Shown here one piece after another: positions 53,218-64,000 of a stretch of DNA of 64,000 nucleotides. The stretch covers positions 186,001 through 250,000 of the forward strand of contig JANVFP010000014.1 in NCBI GenBank assembly GCA_027919835.1, read 5' to 3'. The translations under genes and the position numbers were made by a program. The notes under the pieces are model-generated. The model ran no database searches. It saw nothing but the letters and a program-made list of their open reading frames with translations, and was not told where the DNA came from. The DNA is from Lentinula raphanica (taxonomy: Eukaryota; Basidiomycota; Agaricomycetes; Agaricales; Omphalotaceae). The first letter of the stretch is position 1. Each line of letters starts with the position of its first letter.

Positions 53218-53848
53218 TCTGAAGAGGGAGGCTGTTGGCTGGCCCGTTGGTGTGTCTACATCCAAGCTTCGGAAGTTTTAACAGTTTGATCCAGTTTGTA
53301 CAGTTTGTAATGGCTGGGGAGCAAAATATCTACAGGCGAAGTTAGAACCGTACGATATCGTCAATGTCTTTACAAAGGGATTCACTCACCTTCCTTGTTA
53401 TCATACAAAAGCTCAGGTCTTTCGATAGAAACCCTTTGCTCTTCACCTATATGTCACGCGTCATACTCATACCTTCAAATTTGTAACGGTGTTGAACTTT
53501 TGAGAATGGTTCGTGAATTTCGACTTTACCAGATGACTGTCATTCTTTGTCATTTGCAAACTTCGACTCGAGGATATAGGATGGCCTAGCCTGGTAATCA
53601 AGCCCCGAGCTGAACGCTTGCTTAGAAAGCTAAGGGTCGCCAGACGTTCGGGAAAATCTGCAGATGGTGAACCTCGAAGGTTCGAAAGAATCTCTCAAGG
53701 TGCTGAGATGATGCGTAAAATTGATATTTGTGGCAAGATAGATAGTATACAGCTAGTATACAGCACACACACGCGACCTAGGCAATGGCTCAGAGAAATT
53801 CTGGGGAGACTGAAAAAACAGAAACGCACCTTAACTCTGGAGGTGTGA
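53218..53848. other. Gene-free interval
   Basis: No supported gene. Short frames near 53395-53590 and 53618-53848 have no splice or homology support. Confidence 0.45.
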
Positions 53849-54259
53849 TTAATGGTCTTTTCCTTGCTTCGCATCCTGAAGCTCATTCTTGAGATTAGAA
53901 CCGTTCAATGATTGGTCTATTAAACCGTTCGAAGGTTTATCATCATCGGATGGCTTTCCACCAAATCTATTTCCTCGTTGCGCTTTATCTGACCACATTT
54001 CCTGAGTAGTGTTGAACCCTCCTGAAGAAGTGGCTTGGTAGTATTAAAAAGGTGAGCTGCTGATCGATGCAACGAAAAAGTGAAGACCCTACTGTCATTC
54101 TCTGGAGGGTAGTTTTTGAACCGCTCATCGAGGGTGGTGCCTTCCGGATTAATCGCTTTGGAAACTCCATGAGTATGACATGTATATCGAGCGAATCTTT
54201 CACTCACAATCGTCCACTAGCGAGCTCTTGAAGCCGTTTCTGCCATACTCGTCGCTCAT
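53849..54259 (-). CDS. Small hydrophilic, probably disordered protein, 102 aa
   Basis: Exons 54259-54208, 54164-54093 and 54033-53849; phases close only with these sites. The product starts MSDEYGRNGFKSSLVDDF, continues NPEGTTLDERFKNYPPEND and ends in a Gly/Asn/Asp/Lys-rich tail (QRGNRFGGKPSDDDKPSNGL, ELQDAKQGKDH). No cysteine, signal peptide or membrane segment. Composition resembles fungal stress-related hydrophilins, but no family was recognised. Confidence 0.6.
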
Positions 54260-54445
54260 TGTGTTGTACGTTCGGTTGGTGGTGTTATGTAGCGAGTATT
54301 GTTTGAATGTTTACGCATAACGACGACTTCTGGGTTGCTCTATATACGTCGATGGAGCGGGCTCGGGTGAAGAACAAGGATATGACGTTAGCCTGGCTAG
54401 CCGTCTGTAGTACACGAAAAAAAGAGTAAACTCGTTCGTGTATAC

Positions 54446-54983
54446 AGCCTGGTATTAAGGGTTTGAGGGACCTTCATGGGTCATTAAGGTTCATGATCCG
54501 GCGGTGCCGTTGAATAGCTGATTATATAATGTATATGTTAGAGATAACAGGAATGGTTGAATAGATAAGATTGGAAGTAGTACATCCTCACCAAGAGTCA
54601 AAGGCAATGGACTGCGAACGTTTTTCAGTGTCGGATGATGAAGAAGCTCGCCTGGACACTTCTCAGCATGTCTGCCACCTCCCTAAAGATGGATCTTGGC
54701 CATGACACCATTTCTGTATACTCCTGTTCACGGTATCACCCTTTTACAGTGAAAATACCGCAACTCATTCCACATAGGATCATCTAGAGTAGAGAGCTCT
54801 CTAGGCGGCTCGCTGGTATGAGTATTCTCAAGCCTCAGGCAGCCTCAAGCATGTAATCGTCGACGCGAGACTCCGCGTCGCCATACTAAAGGAACAGTTC
54901 CCACGCCGGGATGCCATCGGCAGGGCGATCGGAGCTCGAACCTTATAACCCATGAGGGTCCCTCAAACCCTTAATACCAGGCT
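54446..54983. mobile_element. 538-bp TIR element
   Basis: Left AGCCTGGTATTAAGGGTTTG continues GAGGGACC, CATGGGT, AAGGTTC. The inverted right end reads GAACCTTATAACCCATGAGG and CCCTCAAACCCTTAATACC. About 48 bp of terminal repeat with few mismatches. The interior has no transposase. The target duplication is not clear; the terminal bases differ (C on the left, T on the right when read inward). Confidence 0.8.
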
Positions 54984-56650
54984 AATATGACGTCCTATGA
55001 CGTGTATATGGCACATGACTATCACGACCACATCCTGAGCGTCTAATTCCTACACTGTACATGTCTCATTCTACTGTACTAAGTACCACTCGATAAACCC
55101 AGTAGTAAGTACTCTTTCCCGGTGACTTGTTCCTGCCACGCGACGTCAGAAGCGTTCAGCTCTCCTTTCTCCAGACCTCTGCGCACGAGATTTAGAAAGA
55201 CAGGAAAAGACTCGGAGATGATTCCTCTACCCAGCTCTACCCTCAAATGAGGCTTGCGCTTTTCTGCTCATCTGTTTCTCTTTGCAACTACAAGACGCAC
55301 AGCTAGGGACAACTCCTAATACAACTAAGCACCCTTGCGGCTCTACCTTAGTAACTATGCTACATCAGCCTCGAGAGGCTGACTGGGAAAATGACCAATT
55401 GCATCTGACCTTCTGCTACTTTTCTTTCACCTCAATGCCTTGATGATCTATCTGATATCATTGCGGTATGGTTGGTGGGAACCGGTGGGACGTCTTATGT
55501 ACATGATCATCTATCATCTCAATATCTGCGAAATACGAAGGCTCGCAAGCACACTTCCAACAATTTGTCAATCCCCCGCTCGGCTTCATCGAATGATACT
55601 ATGGATAGTGGCGAAAGCTCTATTCAAATTGTCACTACTTATTCCTGAAAAATTGCATTTCTATCGTGCTCTTTCCTGTGAGCATCTTCGCCACTTTCAT
55701 TATCGAAGAGGCTCTATATTTGTCTGGCTGCAATCATACGTACGAGGTGCGTGATGATGAAGAAATCCGAGTTACAGTATTCCAACTCACTTTCGAAGCG
55801 AGAAGTTCTTGCGTGCGCTCATTCTTCGAAATGATCTAATAATATCAGTGTACCGTTCTCCAGCTTTGTTCATGAAGTTCCTCTCTCGAGACTGGATTGA
55901 AGTCTATTGAAGTCCGCCCGGAAATTGTTGCGGCCCTCCGATATCGAGACCATTCTGCCTGTCACTCGGAGGTGGACCCGTTCTTGATTATCTGTCAACC
56001 GTTACAGCAAATGCGGCGACACAATCACACAGAGATACAGTCCCGATTGCGCACCGTGCTCCAGTGAACATACAGCTCATGCTACGCGTGGAACACTCTG
56101 GTGACAGATAGAATAGATGGACTCGTAATAAGGTAACCGGTGGGACATGATTGTACCCTCATATAACAGCATGCAACCTCAAGGCCTCAACGCTGATATA
56201 CCTCAGCTACTTTCATGGAGACTCGTGCATCACAATCGATGAGATGGATGTCAAATTTGATGTTTTCCGCATGGAGAGGAACTTCACATACAGCCTCATG
56301 GCAATACCAGTGAATTACTGTTGGTCCTTGTCTGTCCTTGAGAAGAATTGTCTGCATGATTCGTGATACTTCACAGGTGCAGTTACCAAATTCTAACGTG
56401 ATAAGTTAAGTAGGGGAGATCCTGGCGGGAGGAAACAGAAGGAAGGGGAAGGAAGGAAAGGGTATGTTCGGAATTCGATAACAAGCGAGTAGCGCTTAGT
56501 ATCATTTGGCAGGATCCAGAATCCAGAATTTGTTTTTCGAAGTTCCTGTTTGGGATAAAAGACGTCGGCAAGTGAAATGAACTTGACAGTCATAAAAACG
56601 GATTGTTTTTTCTCGCAGGCTTTCCCTTTTGACCCAAGTTGAACGCGACG
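54984..56650. other. Gene-free interval
   Basis: About 1.7 kb with no supported gene. A plus-strand frame at 55440-55754 lacks family resemblance. The right end is the methyltransferase promoter. Confidence 0.45.
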
Positions 56651-57609
56651 ATGATTAATTTCTCGGGAAGTCACTACGCCCTTCCATCTAACAGCAGCAG
56701 AGAGACGGGCAGGTGAATATCCTTTCAATAGATCCCTTTTCTAATTCATGTACCACAACTAAACCGCTCTTCTCAGACTTAACCTCCAACATCGCTTGAT
56801 CATAAAGGCGTTCGATAACAAACTCCTTCTTGCCCCGGTCGATCTGAAGCCCAAGGATCGTGTCCTCGAAAGCGGTGCTGGTTCAGGTAAGAGTAACATA
56901 TATTAATTTGTGTATACCAAACTCAGGAATCTGAGCAGGAATCTGGGTTCTGGAGTTCTGGAAAGAGTACTCCGAGAGGAACATCCCACTCGACATCGAA
57001 TGCATAGATATATCAAAAGATCAATTCCCTTCGGAGGTCCCATCTGATATTCACTTCTCCCTTTGCTCTATTCTTGACGTTCCCCTGGAATGGTCAGATA
57101 GCTTCACATTGGTGCATCAGCGCCTACTAGTCGCCGCTCTTCCTCGCCCTCTCTGGCATAAAGCGTTGGCTCAGATATATCGCGTCTTGAAGCCCGGAGG
57201 ATGGGTAGAGTTTGTCGAATCCCACGCCAAAGTCCGCAAATTCGTCGTCGGTCCGCAGTCGAAGAAGCTGTCACTGATCAGCGATCGCATGTTCGCTGAA
57301 AAGGATTATGTGGGTGATACCGAGGTTTATTTGCCGCCCGTGATGCGCGAGATGGGTTTTGTGGATGTGCATTGCGAAGGGAGGGATATACCTATCAACC
57401 GGTCGATTGACGATGGATTAGACCGGGTACAAATTTGGTACGACCTTTGGAAAGGTTTCGAAGGATCCATCTTGGCTGGAGGAGGTTATGGAATTGTCAG
57501 TTCAGAAGAGGAATATGAAGCCCTTCTGTCGGACTGTCGCGATGAATGGGTTAAGTCGACAGAGGCTTATACAACCTATTGGACCATAATTGCTAAGAAA
57601 CCTAGTTAA
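56651..57609 (+). CDS. Class I SAM-dependent methyltransferase
   Basis: Exons 56651-56712, 56777-56886 and 56939-57609, 280 aa. The SAM-binding motif I is split by intron 2 (DRVLESGAGSG then IWVLEF). Downstream are the acidic strand IECIDIS, the post-motif LVHQRLLVAALPRPLW and IYRVLKPGGWVEFVES. The C-terminus holds a substrate-specific part ending TTYWTIIAKKP. Similar proteins in basidiomycetes belong to the LaeA/UMTA-like group, often linked to secondary metabolism; the substrate here is unknown. A competing acceptor 12 bp upstream would give an immediate stop. Converges with SEC27. Confidence 0.83.
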
Positions 57610-57827
57610 TAAGACTTACAGTAGATCTTGTCAAAGTATCAAATGTGCTGCGAACTTCGAAGCGTGCATTTGATCACTAAATCTGTGTAAAAGCCCGCTT
57701 TCATTGCGGATGATTACAGGAGGCTGCAATAAGTTATTCTGAGGAGCGTATGCGATACGATTGAGTGGAATCAGAAGAGTTCAGGGATTGAAGTAAACGG
57801 GTTCCCGTAATGTGAGGACTGCGTATT

Positions 57828-60800
57828 CTATGCCCCAACGTCGACCAAGACTGGTGAATCTGTTTGTGGTGTTGACACCACAGGGGAGGCGGACCCATGA
57901 TCTGTTTCCTTCTCGAGCACACCTGCCCATCCTTCTCCAAATAACTCTGGGTTGACATCTGGATTTGCAATCATGTCCGCTATTTTGGGCCGTCCCCTAG
58001 CTGTCAAGTCAGCTTTCCAAGCCAGCACAGTTTTGGGTACAAGACTTGAAGAATAGGATTGAGATACTGTCTCGTTACCAAGAGAAATCAGCGCACCTAG
58101 GAGCATATGTTCTCGCCAACATCGCCGCCTCGCTCACCCTTTCTGTCTTAATCAATAGGTCAACGCATCTTTCCTTTTCACCCATACTCCACCAGATAGC
58201 CCATGCCAGGTTATTCTGTCCCTCCTTCTCCGCTCGTTCTGCAAGTTTTAGTAGTTCATCTTCATATGAAATTGGGGGTTGTAAGTCAGAAGGTCGATGT
58301 CACAGAGCAGAAACACTCAGCAACTTACCCTGTCCCTGCACACCCATACTCATCAACAGCAACATCAACGCGCTCAAATCACCTGCATTTTCAAAGCATT
58401 CCTTTGCCAGATCAAATCTCCATGCAGCCAGCGCACGGTCACCCAACGCCTTCCATTTCGTTATTGACTCGGGATTGATTTCGGTTGATTTCGTCGGTGT
58501 AGGCTCAAGTTCAGGAGGGGTAGGAAGGGAGACCTCTGACTCGGCTTGGACAATTTCCAGTGCTGTATCAAGATCGTCGAGCTGGAGCGCCAAGTCAAAT
58601 TTGTGGTCTGGATCGGTAGCAATTTGTAGGGCAAGCTCTTTGAGATCGCGACCTTCGAGGAACCTGGCTAATCTTCCCCGACCCTCTCTTCCAATAAGAC
58701 CTTTCTCTATTCCATCTCTACAAATTACATGAATTACGGTCCATGAAAACGCAAAGTGTACTCACTTGAAGATTCCAGCTGCTTCTTCCATCTCTCCCTT
58801 AATCACCGCTATCTGATACTCAACCACCGCAAGAGAGAGATGATATGTGTAAACATTGAGGTCCTTATCTGTCAGATAGACACGGTTATGTGCTGGGAGG
58901 TAGGATAGAAGGTATAATGGACTGGAATAAAAGACAATGAATCCTCCAATCAGCCAGGGTAGAGTGCACCGCACTCACGTATCTAGAGGACTGATGCTAT
59001 AACTTTCATTTCCCACAAAGTACATCAGCCTGTTGCTCGACGTTGTGTATATGAAACAATCGCCAATCCATTTGGCGGTTTTGACACTGGAAAATCAGAA
59101 TGAGGGTCGAACGCCCGTAGAAAAATCTAGCATACCTTTCCTGGACATCAGCAATAACTTCGAATGCTTCTTCTGCACCTTCGTCCGAATTTTCGAGACC
59201 CCCTTCAGCGAGTTTCGCCTCGTATGCGTCCCTGTCGAAACGTAGTATGTAGAAGGAGTCGTCTGATGTGATTGCAACAAGTGTGTTGTTGGTTGACCAG
59301 TAGATCTACAAAGGAGAGAGAAGGAGATGATTATGTCAGTTTATGGAGGTACATCGGGTATGTGAACTAAGAGAAGAGTGACTCACATTTTTAGCATCGA
59401 CATCGATCCTTCTAACAATTTCTCCGGTTTCCCAGTCCCAAAAAATGACGAAGCCGTTTCCACGAGCGCTGAGAAGGGGTCCTCCATAGAGAGCGTCCAT
59501 ACCCCAACTTCCTGTACCCTTTATAACCTGAGAGATCGAGGTGAACGTGAGCGTATGGAGATGATGAGCATGAAAACAAAGATTCACCCCCGGTTTCTCT
59601 TTGAAATTCTTGAAGAGCTTGAGATTGACCTTGGACTCAAGCACCGCATAGGTATTGGAATCCGGTCCCCATGCGAACGAAAAGCCGTTCCCAAAAGATT
59701 TATTCCTCCAAGCCAGAGCCGTGTAAATGATCCACTCGCCATCACCCACGACCGTAACCCATCTGCCATTCGGCGAATGCAATATAGCAGTAGGAAACAC
59801 CTCCGAGGAACCGATTTCCTTTGAGGACAGTTGCACTCGTTGTCCGTCACTGAGTGAACTATCGTCCACGAGAGACAGATTGGCAGAAAGTACCGCGGAA
59901 GATTTCGTGTAGATCATTTTGCCCGAGGAGTCCACAGAAAAGGTCGGTTCATCCTTCCCAAGTTTGATGACAACCAATCCTTCATCGTATCCTACGGCAA
60001 CTTCGTTCGCTGTTCTATGAAGTGCGACACACCATGCGCGTTCTAGCGCGTAGCTGAGCGTATTCTCGATTCTGTATGTATTCGCATTCCATATCTTGAC
60101 AGTACCATCTTCCGCCCCACTAATGATAACCGGCAAACTAGGATGAAAGACGGAGAAGGAAACGTTATTCGTGTGTCCTTCCATGGTCTGTACACAGCTT
60201 TTGGAGAGGTAATCCCAGACTTTGACGGTTTTGTCATCTCCGCAGGTGACGAGGTAGGGTTTGTCGTTCCCAGGATAGAAATCGACGTAGTTGACGCCTT
60301 TTTCGTGCGCATCAAGCGTAAAGTTAGCTTGGGGGGATGAGGTGGACGAGATCGTAGAGATGGACCATATTTTCACGGTTCGGTCGAGGCAGGCAGAGGC
60401 AAAAGTATTGGTATCTTTGGGGTTGAAGGCTATGTTCATGATATAGTGTGTGTGGCCTTGATACATCTACACAAAGGAATTGAAAGGAGTTGAAGAGAAT
60501 ATGCTATGATCCATACCTGGACGTTCTTCCATCCTTTCTCCCAGTCCCAGGCCTTGATCGTCATATCATCACTTCCTGTTAGCACCAAGCTCAAGGTCGG
60601 ATGAACCGCTAGACAACGTATGTAGTCGGGATGCGCTTCGAAACTCGCGACTTTTTCATGAGTGTTGTAGTTGAACACTCTCAGCTGGAAATCGTCGCTC
60701 CCAGCAACGAACCAGTTCTTCCTGGCAATGAACTTTATGCAGCGAACAGGAACATCGGCTACTTCAAAGGTCTTGAGGAGAGCCCCAGTTTCTGCGTGAT

Positions 60801-60967
60801 AGATATGCACTTGGCCGTTGTATAATCCCGTAAGCACCCAAGGTTCGGTAGGGTGAAAATCGACTCCTTTGACACGGTCTGAACGAGAAAACAATTTGCG
60901 CTGGAAAGCAATCAGACAGATATCCTATGTACATCGTTTGAGGACATACGTTTACTTCGAATAGCAT
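57828..60967 (-). CDS. SEC27: Coatomer subunit beta prime
   Basis: COPI coat component that binds dilysine-tagged cargo on Golgi-to-ER vesicles. The first exon is six codons (60967-60950), followed by exons from 60900 to 60517 and from 60466 on. N-terminal WD40 propeller: [106 protein letters not shown]. The coatomer WD-associated region and alpha-solenoid follow ([36 protein letters not shown]). It ends near SPVLVDVGA at 57828. Multiple introns interrupt the second half. Length and order fit the family. Confidence 0.93.
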
Positions 60968-61193
60968 AGTGGTGGTAAGGTAAGACGTGGAAATGAGCGC
61001 CTAATCACAATCACCTGTTTAGGCAATCAGCCTATTCAAGTGGTCCCTCCTCCGATTCACCAAGTTCTTTCACTGTTCAGTAATAATTGAATCAAGTACG
61101 ACTATATTGGACATATGTAGATACTTATAAGTTATAGATAGATACGCTAGATTAGAACGACACCCTTATGCGGTTGAGTGATCAGAAGATCAG
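60968..61193. other. Short intergenic region
   Basis: SEC27 promoter and the 3' flank of the helicase-type gene. Nothing else seen. Confidence 0.4.
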
Positions 61194-64000
61194 TTAAAAC
61201 TCATCGACATCCTCCGTATTGAGCTCAGGTTTCGGAGCCTTCTTCATAACAGTCTTGGGAGGCGCTGGCTCTCTGGCTATCCCTTTGTATCCTATCTGGA
61301 ATTCCTCAGCAGTTTCCGGGCTCATCTTGATAGGCAGCTCCGTCATGTCCTGCAGAATGAATTCCTCCATCTCTTTCACAACAGCCCGTAGCTGGAGGAA
61401 ATCACGATTGGCATGGACGCTCGACTGGCAGTCTAGCATCTTTTTCCATTTATTCGTCTTCTTCAAGGCATTACTTGAGACAGTATTTCAACGCCTGCAG
61501 ACATGATATCATAATGAGAACTTACTTGATCTGTGTCAGCTGTTTATCGAGCATGTCTGCCTCTTCGGACTTCAAGGGGAGCCGAAGGCGCTTCTTGGTA
61601 GTGTTTTTCAACTCCTGAGTGCCGTTGTGAAGAAGCTCTAAGAAGACCATGATATGTGGCAAAGGACCCAGCGTCATCTTGCGATATCGACCATCCTGGA
61701 TATCCAAATTCAGATAGTCGTTGTACCATTTTTCTCGAGATACGACAAGCTGAGTTTGCTTCTTTGCTTTGCGGGAAAGGTATCGCTTGAATGCTTGTTG
61801 GATGACTGCGGCATTCAAGTGCTCATGCTCTGTTGGCTCGATGATCTCGGGCTCATCAACAAGAGGTCCTTTGATAGAGAAAGGAATTGCCTGTTGGGCC
61901 ACGTCTTCGACTTGTTCGCCCAACTCTTCTTCGACATGCGCTGTAGACTGAATCAGTCCATATAGAAGTGCGGCGGCTTCAGCCGCCTCTTCCTGGCCAT
62001 GTCTCATTACCAACGCCGGCGAGGAGAGATGCGGGGAGACCGTTCCGTTTCTGGCGACTCCAGGAGCTTTGAGTATCTGGATGTTCCGAGGAGCATTGGT
62101 GGCTGTTACAGGCGGGATCGCCCCAATCAGCAACTTGGGTAGATCTTCAATCCTATCATAAACTACGACACGAACACCAGCCGGAGAAAAGCGGGTAGGA
62201 TCGTGCTTGTCCCTGTCTACGACGTTGATCATCTCGTCCATTGCTGAACCTTTGGTAGATTGGCGTACTGCGGACGCTATGTCGGACCAAGAACGTGCTT
62301 CGACATATCTGGCCGGTAACAGTAAGTGATATGTCTTTGGATGCAAAAGTTGACATACTTCCTATACAATGGTGGAACATGACTATCAGTACGCTGTAGC
62401 TTCCGAAGCGAAATCATTTCAAGAAGAATCTTCGACCTGAGACTTTCGTTCCCTATGTTGTAACCGACTCCAGGTGACAGCGTTAGGGTTCAGCTAGAAT
62501 GCATGATCGAGAAGTACTCACGAAGACAAATTGCCCTACAACTAACCACACACAAGTTTCAGCGATTGGGAGCTGTTGGTAAAAAGGAGCCACTTACACT
62601 CGAGATATGAAGACCGTACGAGCTCCATTGGGGACATTAGTTGCAGCTAAAGTCTTAGGCGACTGGTAAAAGAGATGACCTTGGATGATTACTATGTTCA
62701 ACTCTCGCAAAAGCGCAAGTCACTGGTATATACACACCTGCACCACGCCCATTGTATATCTGAGCAAGTAGATCACCAATGGGTGAAACCAAAAGGGTGA
62801 GCATCGAAAATTCCTTTCTTCTCTCTTCCTCCACGCAAATCGGTTTCATGAGCCAGCTGCGAGGCAGAGTGATGTTGTGGGGTTTCATGTCTCGGTGAGA
62901 ACAGCTAACTATAATGAAAGAGTGGCAGAGTTTTTCTAACAAGTCACAAAGCAGGCCGATTTCGATGGGTACCGAATCTGTTAAGACATGTCTTGAAGCC
63001 CGCGTTGAATAAATACATGAAAGGTGCAAAAAATAGGACACGAGCAACTCACCTTAATGCGAGAAGCGCGGCTATGAGATGGTTCGGATTCGACTGTGGA
63101 TTATCCTCTACAAGTCCTATCAACTCGTGTATGACATCTCCACCACCGCGTCGCTCGAACAATTGCGGTCGAGGCATATAATTATACCTCCCTCGACGTA
63201 GAAGGGACTGCGATAGAGCAAACGGTCTATCGAACACCATCGCGAGCGTGCCGAATCGCGTGAGTTCAGTCAACAACCTGTTGTGGAGGGGATAGACTCG
63301 ATTGAGCAAGGAGTCGCGTATCCATTCTTGCAATGTCTGGAGTGCTTCAGAATATTCAGCGATTTTGTGAAATTGTGCGATTGATGGTGTCCCAAGTACG
63401 TGGCTGGGCGGAAACAGTGCATCGTACAGGTGGCTCAACCAGAAGCTGCAAATCACGGGATATGAGTATTTTGAATGTAGTGTGTGTAACGGTCGTACTA
63501 TCTACCTGCGTTGAGAGACCATTGCGTCGGAGCTATATGGATAAACGTTATGCAGGATTCGAACGACGAGAATTTGTTGCAAATGAATTCTGAGCCTTGC
63601 ATTGTAGAAGGATTCCTTGAGTATTGCTGGCGCGACATGTGCCTCAGTGCATGATGCTTCTCGATGACAAAATTGGAAAACGGCATATGAGAGACAAGGC
63701 GTGAAAGTTTTGCAGCCCTTGCATATTTCGTTCTGTTTGAAAACGCGTTCACGAAGTCGGTTCGAAATGCGTTGTCGAAAATAGGGTACGAAGTCCATCA
63801 TATTCACCTGTAGATCTTCGCTGACGATGACGTTGGGATGATTTCTTTGAAGGAAACTTCCATTCCCCAGAATCACTTGACTGTCTGAAAGCTTTTCAAA
63901 CGCGAACAGTCTGCGTAGACCAGGCTGATCTGCTGGATTGGAATCGTTTTTGAGATTGAGAAGCAGCTGGGCGTATTGTCGAAAGAGATCCAACTCGTCA
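61194..64000 (-). CDS. TRANK1/UvrD-helicase-like large protein, C-terminal part
   Basis: Open at the right window edge, so the helicase core is outside. What is visible fits the long C-terminal region of fungal TPR/ankyrin-UvrD helicase proteins (TRANK1-like). From the N-terminal side: RQRISNRLRERVF, a CCCH-like zinc site (CKGCKTFTPC with FCHREASCTEAH), WIRDSLLNRVYPLHNRLLTE, SLLRRGRYNYMPR, LIGLVEDNPQSN, LPRSWLMKP. Then RSWSDIASAVRQS, RVVVYDRIEDL, an IQ-type calmodulin motif (AAVIQQAFKRYLSRK), and KRLRLPLKSEEADMLD. The last exon ends EDVDEF at 61194. At least six introns. The segment ending at the splice donor at 61526 has a copy in the gag-like gene at 48 kb. Confidence 0.72.

Noticed and set aside
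55440..55754. 104-codon plus-strand frame
   Set aside because: No homology, no splice-linked neighbours and composition like non-coding sequence.
1..64000. CRISPR arrays, bacterial operons, Shine-Dalgarno sites
   Set aside because: The window is eukaryotic; repeats present are transposon-related or microsatellites without regular spacers.
1..64000. tRNA or rRNA genes
   Set aside because: No cloverleaf with A and B box or rRNA core was noticed by eye; a covariance-model scan would be needed to exclude diverged ones.

Overview
The window looks like nuclear DNA of a filamentous basidiomycete, probably an agaricomycete. The protein-coding genes carry many short GT-AG introns of about 50-60 nt. 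Recognisable genes are eukaryotic housekeeping types: Mediator subunit 10, mitochondrial ribosomal protein uS4m/Nam9, sterol C-24 methyltransferase, mevalonate diphosphate decarboxylase and coatomer beta prime. The mobile or repeat-linked proteins are typical of basidiomycetes: a Plavaka-type transposase, a DUF6532-like protein, a T5orf172/GIY-YIG protein, a chromodomain Ty3/gypsy element and a 5'-truncated LINE. All calls come from reading the sequence. Splice sites were placed by hand and checked for phase, with no database search.

Layout. 1-2.3 kb: 3' part of a ferric-reductase-like gene. 2.3-9.4 kb: gene-free, AT-rich, repeat-dense tract with an inverted pair of decayed copia gag fragments, a tandem duplication and three short inverted-repeat elements (MITE-like), two of them with readable target-site duplications. 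9.4-15.5 kb: compact housekeeping block, MED10 (-) and NAM9 (+) divergent from a 167-bp promoter, then ERG6 and MVD1 co-oriented. 15.5-21.5 kb: duplicated material, including a broken copy of the MVD1 3' end and two copies of a roughly 0.7-kb segment, around a secreted protein gene with an internal repeat. 21.5-35.5 kb: accessory genes (an orphan gene, a GIY-YIG domain gene, a histone acetyltransferase fragment, a Plavaka transposase, an F-box-like candidate, a small unknown gene, a 13-exon DUF6532-like gene, an acidic orphan).

36.0-46.5 kb: a decayed terminal-inverted-repeat element split by an apparently complete, young Ty3/gypsy chromovirus. This has identical 170-bp LTRs and a 5-bp target duplication. 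Gag-protease and pol lie in one frame separated by a single UGA, and an extra 551-aa ORF lies after pol. 46.8-53.2 kb: four tandem paralogues of an unrecognised roughly 170-aa protein family, the last one split by a LINE insertion; among them sits a gag-like gene whose tail duplicates part of the helicase-type gene at 61.5 kb. 53.8-64 kb: a small disordered protein, another TIR element, a methyltransferase gene, SEC27, and the C-terminal part of a large TRANK1/UvrD-helicase-like gene running off the window.

Functionally, ERG6 and MVD1 act in the same sterol/isoprenoid route and lie side by side. The rest of the window is mainly a record of layered transposition and segmental duplication.
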